A stretch of DNA of 33,782 nt from Alphaproteobacteria bacterium (lineage in GTDB: Bacteria > Pseudomonadota > Alphaproteobacteria > Rs-D84): assembly GCA_016285415.1 (NCBI GenBank), contig JAEEQU010000002.1, positions 1 to 33,782 of the forward strand, read 5' to 3'. The translations under genes were made by a program, and so were the position numbers. Below, one piece after another: positions 1 to 8,625 of the stretch (positions are counted from its first letter, which is position 1; each line of letters begins with the position of its first letter). Under the pieces are notes generated by a model that made no database searches, was not told the origin of the DNA, and worked only from the letters and a program-made list of their open reading frames with translations.

Positions 1-2
1 TA

Positions 3-1211
3 TTAGAAATAGAATATCACTTGACCACCAATGGACATTTCTTTGTATTTATCCAATTTGGCCACACCGCCATATCCCCAAATACCTGATTCGGTTTGAT
101 AGTAATCCAAGTTTTTGCCATCGGCACTATCAAAGAACGATGTTTTCGCATACAAGTCCAATGCGAACCAATCATTTGGTTGATATCCAACGGCGGCCTT
201 GATAGATGCCTGATTATGCCAATCATAATTTCCAACCAATGCTTCTATATTCAATGTCCAATCTTCAGACAGAACACTGAACACACCAGCACCCGCTTCA
301 AAGAAGAATGTCCGTGCGGCATCATCGTCATATGCCAAGAACATCGCTTCTTCGTAACCGCCTGCGGTCTTTCCTTTGATACCATTGCCATACATTTCAT
401 CATCAAAATTCATCAACCAACCACGCGCGATACCATAAATAGTTGATTTAGAAACTTTGTATCCGAACTTTAAATCCGCGATAAATTCATTAGCAATATC
501 TTGTTGTCTTTCATAATACCCAGACAATGTAGCAATCCATTTATCATTGTCTGCGAAACGCCATTGTACCCCAGCACCATAGATATTGAAACCACTGTCA
601 TCCATTTTATCATCTGGGGTGGTGCTTTGTGACCAATCAAATTTATATTTGGTTGAATCATAACGCCCCATTAACAATACACCAAAACGATCAGTGATTC
701 CGAAACTGAAATCTTCCTTAATCGCGATTTGATCCATTGTCCATTTTGCTTTTGTATCATCCAATGTGACCCCAGCCGCCGGTGTAATTTCAAAACTGTA
801 CGACGCCTGATTAGACGCGATATCCGTTATAGAACCAAACTTTCCTTCGGTTGGTTGAAAGAACGGATGCGCCAAATAATATTTACGTTTCACGCTTTTA
901 CGAACCGATTTATTTCTGGTTGTTGTTTCGGTACGTGTTGTGGTTGCACCTTGGTATCCGTTGCTATACATCTGGCTTCTGTTTGCCGCTTGCTGACCAT
1001 AATATTGGCCATTTGATGTACCATAGGCACCATAACCACCGGTATTTGAATAAGACCGTGTCGTCGTAGAACGTGTCGTTTGATATTGCGTGTAATTTGA
1101 ATTATTCTGATTACGCGCGGCATACGACACACCCGAATAATTTGCACCAAATGCTGGCACTCCCACGGCCAACACAGCCGCAAAACCCAATGCAGGTAAA
1201 CTTAATTTCAT
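3..1211 (-). CDS. Outer-membrane beta-barrel protein with low-complexity N-terminal region
   Basis: This is a 402-residue secreted protein of the outer membrane. Residues 1-22 form a Sec signal peptide with a Lys near the start, a hydrophobic core and Ala-x-Gly-Ala at the likely cleavage site. Residues about 23-105 are low-complexity, rich in Asn, Gln, Tyr, Ser, Thr and Gly, and end in a basic patch. From about residue 115 onward the sequence alternates polar and aromatic residues as in amphipathic strands, with many Trp, Tyr and Phe. The last residue is Phe (ending VIFYF), the usual C-terminal signal read by the BAM complex. Translation starts from ATG behind an AAGGAG site. The gene follows ftsK but has its own likely promoter. 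I cannot name a specific porin family. The barrel assignment is firm in type but not in substrate. Confidence 0.8.
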   Translation of the reverse strand: MKLSLPALGFAAVLAVGVPAFGANYSGVSYAARNQNNSNYTQYQTTRSTTTRSYSNTGGYGAYGTSNGQYYGQQAANRSQMYSNGYQGATTTRTETTTRNKSVRKSVKRKYYLAHPFFQPTEGKFGSITDIASNQASYSFEITPAAGVTLDDTKAKWTMDQIAIKEDFSFGITDRFGVLLMGRYDSTKYKFDWSQSTTPDDKMDDSGFNIYGAGVQWRFADNDKWIATLSGYYERQQDIANEFIADLKFGYKVSKSTIYGIARGWLMNFDDEMYGNGIKGKTAGGYEEAMFLAYDDDAARTFFFEAGAGVFSVLSEDWTLNIEALVGNYDWHNQASIKAAVGYQPNDWFALDLYAKTSFFDSADGKNLDYYQTESGIWGYGGVAKLDKYKEMSIGGQVIFYF

Positions 1212-1237
1212 TTAATTTTCTCCTTTTTGATAATTAG

Positions 1238-1265
1238 ATTATATCACAAAAACAGTAAATAACAA
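1238..1265 (-). promoter_or_regulatory. Likely sigma-70 promoter of the barrel protein gene
   Basis: Read on the minus strand, TTGTTA (1260-1265) and TATAAT (1238-1243) are separated by 16 bases. They lie between the ftsK stop and the barrel gene start, with an AAGGAG ribosome site downstream. The -10 matches the consensus fully and the -35 only partly. Expected output is a short 5' leader. Confidence 0.45.
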
Positions 1266-1282
1266 AATTAAAAACAGTCAAT

Positions 1283-3496
1283 TTATAAAATTTGACGTTT
1301 GCCCTTGGCATCGGCGGCACTAACTATGCCTTCCTGTTCCATACGTTCCATAAATCCGGCGGCCTTGTTATACCCGACACCCAAACGGCGTTGAATATAC
1401 GAAATTGTTGGTTTTTTATCCCGCAAGACATACTCTTTGGCCATCGCATATAAATCACCACCATCGCCCGATGATATTGCACCACCACCGCTGGCGGCCG
1501 CGTCATCCACGTTATCAACAACGCCTTCCACATATTCCGGTTCACCTTGGGCGCGCAAGAAATCACCGATACGTTGTAATTCTGGATTATCTATGAATGC
1601 CGCATGGATACGCACCGGCAACCGTCCAGATTCACTGAACAACATATCCCCCTTGTCCAACAGGTTTTCTGCACCTTTTTCGCCAAGGGATGTAATTGAA
1701 TCTTGGATACTGCGTGCCTGGAACGAAATACGTGTTGGGAAATTCGCCTTAATCGCACCAGTAATAATTGTCGCATCCGGACGCTGCGTCGCCATAACAA
1801 GATGGATACCCGCCGCACGCGCCTTTTGTGCGATACGTTGCAGACACACATCTACTTCCTTGCGCGCAACATTCATCAGGTCAGCGACTTCGTCAACAAT
1901 AATGACAATGTATGGCATATCCGACAAATCAACTTCCTGTGTTTCATATAATAATTCGCCGGTTTCTTCGTCTGTTCCAACCGCAACCTGTTGTGTAACG
2001 GTTTCGCCTGCCTCACGTTTTGCCGCAACAATTTCGTTATATTGTTGTATATTCTGGGCATTAAACATTTGTAATTGTTTATATCGGTCATCCATTTCAC
2101 GCACCGCCCATTTCAGCGCATTAACCGCCGCCACAGGATCATTTTTCACAATTGGTGTAATCAAATGTGGAATATCATCCCAGAACCCAAAGTCAACACC
2201 CTTGGGGTCAACAATCATTAATTTGCATTTATCCGGTGTAAAGTGATACACAATAGATGTAATAATAGATTGAACGAACACCGATTTACCAGTTCCAGTA
2301 CGTCCAGCAATTAACATATGTGGCATTTTTGCCAAATCAAAATACATTGGCCCACCCGCAATATTAACCCCCAGCGCAAGCGGTATTTTATATTTTGAAT
2401 TTACGAATAAATCATCTTCAACTAATTCGCGGAACCGAACCGTTTGACGATCAAAGTTAACCATTTCCACACCAATTAAATCCGTCCGTGGAATATGTGC
2501 AATACGGATTTTTTCCGTTGCCATTGCACGCGTCATATCATTGACGGTTTTGTTAACATCAACCATCTTGGTTCCACTTTCTGGCTTAAATTCATACAGC
2601 GTAACAATTGGCCCGGGGCGAATACCTGTGACCTTACCCTTAACATTATATTCGGCAAAATGCACCTCTAACAACGATGCCTGACGTTTTAATTCTGGTG
2701 TAACCGTATTCTTACGGAAATTGGAACTTTCCAAAAATTCTGGATCGGGTAATTCATATTCTGCGGCATCACTGTCAGACACTTTTGCAGCAACCTTGCG
2801 ACGCGTTTTTTTACGTGGTTTAACCTCTTCTTCTTCCTCTTCGTCCTCTTCTTCTACTTCTTCCTCCTCTTCCTCAACTTCTTCTTCATCTTCATCGGAC
2901 GGCAATTCTCGCATCAGATGGAACGCGGTCAACACCCAACGCAATACGCGCCATACAATACGAACGATTCGCGCAATATCACCAAAACTGATATGCAACA
3001 ATATGCCGGCAATTATAAAAAACAGTCCCAAACATAAAATCCCAACAACCAGCGCACCACCACCAATAAGTCCCGAAATATCCGCGGCGGCAACCGCACC
3101 GACCATTCCCCCAAATGTTGCCCGTGGTGCAATCATTCCAAAACCCGCGGCACCCAAACAAACGGCGACAAACCCACGCAATATATTATATTCTGGTGTT
3201 CCATCACCACCGCCACCAAGTATCAGATTTATTCCATACCGTCCGAAACATAACAATAAAAATAATGTTGGTACGAACCCAATCATATAACGCAATGTTC
3301 CAACAAAATTCCCCATCAGCGATTGATTACCAAAATTTCCCGCCGCCGATACACCATCTAAATATGGATTATGAAGCAACAATGCCAACACGCCCCACGT
3401 CGCAACCAATGCAACCACCAGTCCGCATAACCTTTTTGCAAAGCCCTTCAAGGCGCCCGAAACACTGTCCGGTAAAAGTTTTGAATTCTCACTCAT
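1283..3496 (-). CDS. ftsK: DNA translocase FtsK
   Basis: FtsK is a septum-anchored hexameric DNA pump that clears chromosomes from the division plane and activates XerCD at dif. The 737-residue product has hydrophobic segments between residues about 20 and 170, consistent with four membrane helices. An extremely acidic linker follows (about 200-224, almost all Glu and Asp), then a basic patch KPRKKTRRK. The motor has its Walker A at about 397-405 (AGRTGTGKS) and Walker B ending IIVDE. A winged-helix gamma domain occupies about 673-737 and reads the KOPS polarity sequences. The linker is short compared with E. coli FtsK, as in many alphaproteobacterial and SpoIIIE-like forms. I see no clear Shine-Dalgarno before the ATG. 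XerD is encoded elsewhere in the window at 12164-13030. Confidence 0.96.
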   Translation of the reverse strand: MSENSKLLPDSVSGALKGFAKRLCGLVVALVATWGVLALLLHNPYLDGVSAAGNFGNQSLMGNFVGTLRYMIGFVPTLFLLLCFGRYGINLILGGGGDGTPEYNILRGFVAVCLGAAGFGMIAPRATFGGMVGAVAAADISGLIGGGALVVGILCLGLFFIIAGILLHISFGDIARIVRIVWRVLRWVLTAFHLMRELPSDEDEEEVEEEEEEVEEEDEEEEEEVKPRKKTRRKVAAKVSDSDAAEYELPDPEFLESSNFRKNTVTPELKRQASLLEVHFAEYNVKGKVTGIRPGPIVTLYEFKPESGTKMVDVNKTVNDMTRAMATEKIRIAHIPRTDLIGVEMVNFDRQTVRFRELVEDDLFVNSKYKIPLALGVNIAGGPMYFDLAKMPHMLIAGRTGTGKSVFVQSIITSIVYHFTPDKCKLMIVDPKGVDFGFWDDIPHLITPIVKNDPVAAVNALKWAVREMDDRYKQLQMFNAQNIQQYNEIVAAKREAGETVTQQVAVGTDEETGELLYETQEVDLSDMPYIVIIVDEVADLMNVARKEVDVCLQRIAQKARAAGIHLVMATQRPDATIITGAIKANFPTRISFQARSIQDSITSLGEKGAENLLDKGDMLFSESGRLPVRIHAAFIDNPELQRIGDFLRAQGEPEYVEGVVDNVDDAAASGGGAISSGDGGDLYAMAKEYVLRDKKPTISYIQRRLGVGYNKAAGFMERMEQEGIVSAADAKGKRQIL

Positions 3497-3542
3497 GCTA
3501 TGTATTGTATCATAAAAATTTACAAAATAATAGCCCGCACCA

Positions 3543-4193
3543 TTATTTATTTAACTGTTTATTAACGCGTCGCGATAAAATATCTTTGACGATAATTGCC
3601 GTAACCGTTCCAATAAATGCCCCCAGAATAACATCAGACGGCCAATGCGCCCCAACACATACACGCGACACACCAATAATCACCGCCAATATCCAGAAAA
3701 ACCACCGACCACGTGGCGCCAACATTCCAATCATTACCAAACCTGCAAATGCCGCCAATGTATGTCCCGATGGCATAGAATGATAATCATACGCACTGGT
3801 AAACCATTCAAATTCTGGCAACCCCCACATTTCATATAATGCCGGACGGGCACGTCCCAAAATACATTTTATAATCAAACCCACCACAGATGCTGCGCAC
3901 ACAGAACAAAACACCCAAAATGCATAACTGCCACGAACCTTGGTATATGCCTCAAACAAATTGACCTTGGATTTTGTCTGAATAATTTTGCGAACATAAA
4001 AAACGACAACAACCAAGAACGGTATTACCAACCAATTTTTCGCACTGAAAATTTTTCCAAGGATTTTCCACCCGCGCCAATCAAACCCACGCAGGAAATC
4101 ATATACAGGAACATCAAACCAAAATATTCCCGCCAACGTCACTAAACAAGTAATAATAAATGCAACAATTATTCCCGACCATTTATTTTTCAT
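3543..4193 (-). CDS. PAP2-family membrane phosphatase
   Basis: This is a type 2 phosphatidic acid phosphatase of 216 residues with about five to six membrane helices. All three signature motifs are visible: KCILGRARP, then PSGH, then SR followed by H and D in SRVCVGAHWPSD. In this family the two His residues and the Arg residues handle a phosphohistidine intermediate. Members dephosphorylate undecaprenyl pyrophosphate, phosphatidylglycerol phosphate or lipid A. The sequence does not decide between these, so I give no gene symbol. I chose the ATG at 4191-4193, which has AAGGAA upstream, over a TTG at 4209-4211 that would add six residues and overlap the preceding gene. It sits 10 bases after the S41-like gene and probably shares its transcript. 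Confidence 0.88.
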   Translation of the reverse strand: MKNKWSGIIVAFIITCLVTLAGIFWFDVPVYDFLRGFDWRGWKILGKIFSAKNWLVIPFLVVVVFYVRKIIQTKSKVNLFEAYTKVRGSYAFWVFCSVCAASVVGLIIKCILGRARPALYEMWGLPEFEWFTSAYDYHSMPSGHTLAAFAGLVMIGMLAPRGRWFFWILAVIIGVSRVCVGAHWPSDVILGAFIGTVTAIIVKDILSRRVNKQLNK

Positions 4194-4203
4194 CTTAAAT
4201 TCC

Positions 4204-5715
4204 TTATTCAAAATTTAATAACCGGCTGTATACCTTGGCATCAGTTAATATTTTAACTGCCACAGACAACGCGACCAAATCTTCATCTTCACCACTGGTA
4301 ATTGTTGGGCAACCACGACGAACCGATTCGGCATCAACGCCTTTGTCCCGATTATAATCATGCGCACGGAAATCATTATTTATTACATTAAGGAAAAATG
4401 CACTTTGTTGCGATGTCGTTCTTATATTAGATAAACAAACCAATGGGAATACCCCGCGTCTGTCTATGACACTTCCCTTCCCTGTCTTTACGGACTTGTT
4501 CATAATCTCTAATATTCCACCATCATTTAATGCCAAATGCGATGCGATACGCGCAATCCCCGCGGTTGGTGTTCCAATTAACACCCCGCGTCCATTTTCA
4601 TAAAACGCACTGGCAATTGCCTCGGCCGTGCCACGTGTCATATTTGAAACGACAACCACCACTGGCGCATTTGTTACCGCATCACCCGCAGGAACAACCT
4701 CTACTTCGTCACGTGCGGTTTCAACCACACGCATAATTGGATGCGGTCCAATGAACAAACCCGCCAATTTTGCCGCGGCGCGTTCATCGTTACCGTCTGC
4801 GGAACGCAAATCCAATATAACACCCGACAGGTCTTTATGTTTGGCCAATGCCTCGGACACAATAGATGTGGCATTATTAGAAATTCTGTTAACAATAATT
4901 TCCAATATTCCCCCATTATCATCATCCATGAACACAACATCCGCATCCGCAATAACAATTGTTGCACGACGAACGACTATGCGACGTGTTCCACTTGGGG
5001 TCAGCAATGTCATCTTTAATGTTCCAGAATTAAATCCAGACATCATTGTTCCAAGTGCCGCATCAGACATATCCGACACCAATGTTCCATTTATTTCGCC
5101 AATTAAATCCCCTGCGGCAACACCTGCATTATCCGCAGGCGAACCCTTGTATACCCCAAGCACGCGGAAATTTCCACGTTCATCGCGTGCACCTTCAATA
5201 CCAACACTGGTCAATATTTTACCATCATTTGTTATTTCGGCATCTTGGGAATAAATATAACGTCCGCTTTCGTCTATGCCACGCATCAGCCCATCAACCA
5301 CGGCACGATATATTTCACCTTCGTCCGCCATGGCCAGATTTTGATCATGTTCGCGCAACTTTAATACCAATGCCGTTGTTATTTCCCCAAATGCATTCCA
5401 ATCACGCGCGGCGGGACGTGGATAATTTGCAATAATAGAATCACCCCACACCAAAACGACACGTTCATCGGTCGCGGCAATATGCGCATTTTGATTCAGA
5501 TTTTCCAAACTTTCAATTGCGATATTTATGTTTTTGCCGCCCCAACTAACACCGTCTAATTTTTCATAAATATCGGCAAAGCCACGTGACATTTCGACAA
5601 CATTTATACCATCTTGAATTGGTTCATCTTCAAAAAATAAACTATCAGAATACGCGGCACCTGCTGCAAAGATTACCCCCAAGATTCCGACAAAAAATTT
5701 TTTTATTTTTATCAT
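4204..5715 (-). CDS. S41/C-terminal-processing-protease homologue with PDZ domain, probably catalytically inactive
   Basis: This is a 503-residue exported protein. The signal peptide covers residues 1-21, followed by a roughly 130-residue N-terminal region. A PDZ-like domain lies at about 165-250 (GSPADNAGVAAGD is the typical carboxylate-loop region). A tail-specific protease fold follows from about 265. In active family members such as E. coli Prc, Ser452 and Lys477 form the catalytic dyad, 25 residues apart. Ungapped alignment here puts Gly362 (in MTRGTAE) and Ile387 (in PTAGI) at those positions, again 25 apart, so both catalytic residues are missing. A scaffold or chaperone-like binding role is inferred. 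The ATG at 5713-5715 has an AGGGGGG site and yields a clean signal peptide; a longer reading from 5796 would overlap secF. It follows secF by 37 bases. Confidence 0.85.
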   Translation of the reverse strand: MIKIKKFFVGILGVIFAAGAAYSDSLFFEDEPIQDGINVVEMSRGFADIYEKLDGVSWGGKNINIAIESLENLNQNAHIAATDERVVLVWGDSIIANYPRPAARDWNAFGEITTALVLKLREHDQNLAMADEGEIYRAVVDGLMRGIDESGRYIYSQDAEITNDGKILTSVGIEGARDERGNFRVLGVYKGSPADNAGVAAGDLIGEINGTLVSDMSDAALGTMMSGFNSGTLKMTLLTPSGTRRIVVRRATIVIADADVVFMDDDNGGILEIIVNRISNNATSIVSEALAKHKDLSGVILDLRSADGNDERAAAKLAGLFIGPHPIMRVVETARDEVEVVPAGDAVTNAPVVVVVSNMTRGTAEAIASAFYENGRGVLIGTPTAGIARIASHLALNDGGILEIMNKSVKTGKGSVIDRRGVFPLVCLSNIRTTSQQSAFFLNVINNDFRAHDYNRDKGVDAESVRRGCPTITSGEDEDLVALSVAVKILTDAKVYSRLLNFE

Positions 5716-5752
5716 TCGTCCCCCCTGTCCTTCGCACCAAGTGCCACCAATA

Positions 5753-6616
5753 TTAGTATTGTGTTTCACGTATATTAAAGTGGTACAAGATAACATTTGA
5801 AATATACATACTGGTCAATGTTCCCATTATGATAGAGAACGTCATCGCAATCGCGAAATCGCGTAACGCCAAACCACCGAATACGAACAATCCCAACAAC
5901 GCCAACATTGTAGTAATACTTGTCATCAATGTTCGTGATAACATTTCATTAACCGACAAATCAATAACATCATCCATTGGCATTTTATGATACTTTTTCA
6001 CATTTTCATCTATACGGTCATAATTCACGACCTTATCGTTTATTGAATATCCGACACCCATAAGGATAACCGCAATGGCTGTTTGATTAAATTCCAATCC
6101 CATAACCGAAAAGAATCCAAACATCAAAATAAAGTCAAATACCAATGACACAAATGAACCAACCGCATATCCACCACGATACCGTATCCAAATATAAACC
6201 GCCATCAAGATAAACGATACCAATACGGCAAGTATACCACCGCGCACCAATTCACCACCGATTTTTGGTCCAACAATTTGTACCTGGGCATATTCTACGC
6301 GGTCACCCAAAATGTCTTTGATTTCGCGCACGCGTTCATTTTGTTGTGCATCGGTCGCACCCTTGGGCAAACCAACACGAATCAAAATAGATTTATCATC
6401 CACAGATTGTAATTCCGGACTAAACGCGGCCAAATCATGACGCATCTTATCAACAGTATAATCGGGACTGTTGGATGTGACTTCCATAGAAATACCACCG
6501 GCAAAATCAATTCCATAATTTAATCCTTTGATGGACAATGACAGAATTGACAACAACACCAATACCCCGGAAATCCAGTACGATAATTTGCGATACTTCA
6601 TAAAATGCAGTTTCAT
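5753..6616 (-). CDS. secF: Protein translocase subunit SecF
   Basis: SecF partners with SecD in the inner membrane and uses the proton gradient to pull secretory proteins through SecYEG on the periplasmic side. The 287-residue product has an N-terminal membrane helix, the conserved GIDFAGG motif at the start of the periplasmic domain, and a C-terminal five-helix bundle. The family signature is present as GVGYSINDKVVNYDRIDEN. It is slightly shorter than E. coli SecF (about 320). It follows secD by 11 bases and the order yajC-secD-secF is the classical one, so these three are clearly one operon. Confidence 0.97.
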   Translation of the reverse strand: MKLHFMKYRKLSYWISGVLVLLSILSLSIKGLNYGIDFAGGISMEVTSNSPDYTVDKMRHDLAAFSPELQSVDDKSILIRVGLPKGATDAQQNERVREIKDILGDRVEYAQVQIVGPKIGGELVRGGILAVLVSFILMAVYIWIRYRGGYAVGSFVSLVFDFILMFGFFSVMGLEFNQTAIAVILMGVGYSINDKVVNYDRIDENVKKYHKMPMDDVIDLSVNEMLSRTLMTSITTMLALLGLFVFGGLALRDFAIAMTFSIIMGTLTSMYISNVILYHFNIRETQY

Positions 6617-6627
6617 AATTTAACCCC

Positions 6628-8193
6628 TTACTTTTTTCTTACATAACCAATTTTTTTATTTTTACCGCCCATATACCAATCTATTAACAGGCGTGACAAC
6701 CATATACATGTGAACAATGTTGTCATAACCCCAAGTGATAATGTAACCGCGAAACCACGAATCGGACCAGCGCCAAATTGGAACAATATAAGCGCACAAA
6801 TCAAATTGGTAAGTTCACCATCAAGAACGGTCTTCATGGAGCGATTAAACCCAGAATCAACCGCACGCAACGGTGTTGCCCCAGATTTAATTTCATCCCT
6901 AATACGTTCAAACGGTAATATGTTTGCGTCCACCGCCATACCAAGTGTTAACACGATACCGGCAATACCTGGCAATGTTAATGTCGCACCCATCAATGCA
7001 GATACACCAATAATCATGGCAAGGTTCACCATCAAAACAATATCCGCAATCAATCCAAATGCGCCGTATACAATTAACATAAACAGCAAAACAAATGCGA
7101 CACCTATTGCGGAACCAATTTTACCTTGGGCAATGGTATCCGCCCCCAGTCCCGCACCAACGGTACGTTCTTCTATGACCTGCAACGGTGCTGGTAACGC
7201 ACCACTGCGCAACAGAACCGCCAAATCTTTTGCGCCCTGTAATGTAAACCCACCAGAAATCTGACCACGTCCACCAGGTATTGGTTCACGAATTGTTGGG
7301 GCCGATAAAATTTTGCCGTCCAAAACAATTGCAAATCTTTCATTAACGTGTTCAGTTGTCAATTTTGCAAACCGACGTGCACCCAATGAATCAAATACTG
7401 TTGTCACAACCGGCATATTATTTTGATCAAAATCTGCCTGGGAATCTTTTAAACTTTCACCAGAAACTTCCACATGCGTGAATACTGGCAATGTTGCGCC
7501 CAGCATATCCATATACGGCAGATATTCTGTTCCCGCCGGTGCTTCTTTGGATTCTGGTTGCGACCCATTTTCTGCCAATTTTTCATTAACCAAATGGAAG
7601 GTCATTTTTGCGGTCTGGCCAATCAGTTCTTTGATATGTTCCGGATTTGCGACCCCCGGCAATTGAACAAGGATATATTTTCCACCCTGACTTTGTATAG
7701 ATGGTTCCTTGGTCCCCAACGCATCAATACGACGGCGCACAATTTCAATACTACGCGCCAACGCATCCGCAATCATTTCCTTTTTTTGTTTTTCTGTATA
7801 AGAAACCTTTACCGTTTTTCCAGACGTTGAGATGTCAACAGTGCTGCCAAATACACCCTTTAAACGTCCCTTGGTTTTTGACATATCATCCGAATCACGC
7901 AACACAAATGAAATCACCCCATCTGTATTACGCATATCCGTATGTCTGATTAACCCCTTTTGACGATCAACCAATGCACTGCGCACTTCGTCATACAATT
8001 GCACAGATTTTTCTTTTAGCATGGTGTCGGTATCAACCTCTAACAACAATTGCGCCCCACCCTTAAGGTCCAACCCTAATGAAATTGGTGGCATCCATGT
8101 TGGAAAGAACCGTGCCGCATTGGGAGACAAAGTTGGCACCGCCAACAACACCCCAAACACCGCAACAAAAATAATTGCTAACTTTTTAAACAT
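6628..8193 (-). CDS. secD: Protein translocase subunit SecD
   Basis: SecD forms the proton-driven SecDF complex that assists late steps of Sec export. The product is 521 residues. It has an N-terminal membrane helix, the GLDLKGG motif opening the periplasmic P1 domain, and a C-terminal six-helix domain with the VDAN..FERIRDE signature. One detail differs from most relatives: the segment after VDAN reads ILPFERI, with Pro where Ile is usual, next to the conserved Asp of the proton path. Translation starts at ATG behind an AAGGGG site, 12 bases after yajC. Confidence 0.97.
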   Translation of the reverse strand: MFKKLAIIFVAVFGVLLAVPTLSPNAARFFPTWMPPISLGLDLKGGAQLLLEVDTDTMLKEKSVQLYDEVRSALVDRQKGLIRHTDMRNTDGVISFVLRDSDDMSKTKGRLKGVFGSTVDISTSGKTVKVSYTEKQKKEMIADALARSIEIVRRRIDALGTKEPSIQSQGGKYILVQLPGVANPEHIKELIGQTAKMTFHLVNEKLAENGSQPESKEAPAGTEYLPYMDMLGATLPVFTHVEVSGESLKDSQADFDQNNMPVVTTVFDSLGARRFAKLTTEHVNERFAIVLDGKILSAPTIREPIPGGRGQISGGFTLQGAKDLAVLLRSGALPAPLQVIEERTVGAGLGADTIAQGKIGSAIGVAFVLLFMLIVYGAFGLIADIVLMVNLAMIIGVSALMGATLTLPGIAGIVLTLGMAVDANILPFERIRDEIKSGATPLRAVDSGFNRSMKTVLDGELTNLICALILFQFGAGPIRGFAVTLSLGVMTTLFTCIWLSRLLIDWYMGGKNKKIGYVRKK

Positions 8194-8205
8194 AACCTAT
8201 TCCCC

Positions 8206-8529
8206 TTATTTTTCAACATTTGCGACCGCGTTCTTGCTGACCTCTATAACGACGCCTTTGGCAATTTCCATTTCCAGAGTTTTTTCTTTAACACTTTTGA
8301 CTGTGCCATAAATACCAGCCGCCAAAATACAATCGCCGACCTTAATAGAATCAAGCATTTTTTGATATTCGGCCATACGCCGTTTATTTGGGCGAACCAT
8401 AAAGAAATATATGATTACGAAAATAACCAAACAGTAAACAAACAAACCACCCCAACTGCCTTGCTGGGCAACCTGCTGTGCGCCTTGGGTTGCGGTATCA
8501 ACTGCTGTATCTGCTGCTGTAACATCCAT
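8206..8529 (-). CDS. yajC: Sec translocon accessory protein YajC
   Basis: YajC is a small inner-membrane protein that co-purifies with SecDF and SecYEG. The 107-residue product has a short Ala- and Gln-rich N-terminus and one membrane helix at about residues 28-47. The family hallmark FMVRPNKRRM follows directly, with a soluble domain made largely of strands. An AAGGAG site precedes the ATG. It is first in the yajC-secD-secF cluster. A weak promoter (8564-8592) is the likely start of this operon, whose downstream members include the S41-like and PAP2 genes. Confidence 0.95.
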   Translation of the reverse strand: MDVTAADTAVDTATQGAQQVAQQGSWGGLFVYCLVIFVIIYFFMVRPNKRRMAEYQKMLDSIKVGDCILAAGIYGTVKSVKEKTLEMEIAKGVVIEVSKNAVANVEK

Positions 8530-8563
8530 AATTTTCTCCTTTTTTATTATTTCTTACGCCCCA

Positions 8564-8592
8564 AGAATAGAAAAAAAAGCCCATAAAGTAAA
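8564..8592 (-). promoter_or_regulatory. Possible promoter of the yajC-secDF operon
   Basis: On the minus strand TTTACT (8587-8592) and TATTCT (8564-8569) are separated by 17 bases, in the 96-base gap between mutL and yajC. Each hexamer is a partial match, so this is a modest candidate. Just upstream a GTGG...CCAC pair followed by T residues could end mutL transcripts, but that stem is weak. Confidence 0.3.
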
Positions 8593-8625
8593 GAAAAAAG
8601 TGGTCCACAGGGGCGCCTATTTCCA

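Noticed and set aside
1266..1300. Hairpin GTCAA/TTGAC with a T run after ftsK
   Set aside because: The five-pair AT-rich stem has a long loop; termination is not convincing.
1437..2246. 269-codon open frame on the plus strand
   Set aside because: It lies wholly opposite the ftsK motor domain and shows no recognisable protein features.
2721..3290. Open frame with a long poly-Ser stretch on the plus strand
   Set aside because: It is the antisense image of the GAA/GAG repeat in ftsK; the ftsK frame has all motor motifs.
5716..5796. Upstream extension of the S41-like gene
   Set aside because: It would overlap secF, and the internal ATG gives a proper signal peptide with a good ribosome site.
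8593..8625. Terminator after mutL
   Set aside because: The GTGG/CCAC stem is only four pairs with a long loop before the T run, too weak to list as a feature.
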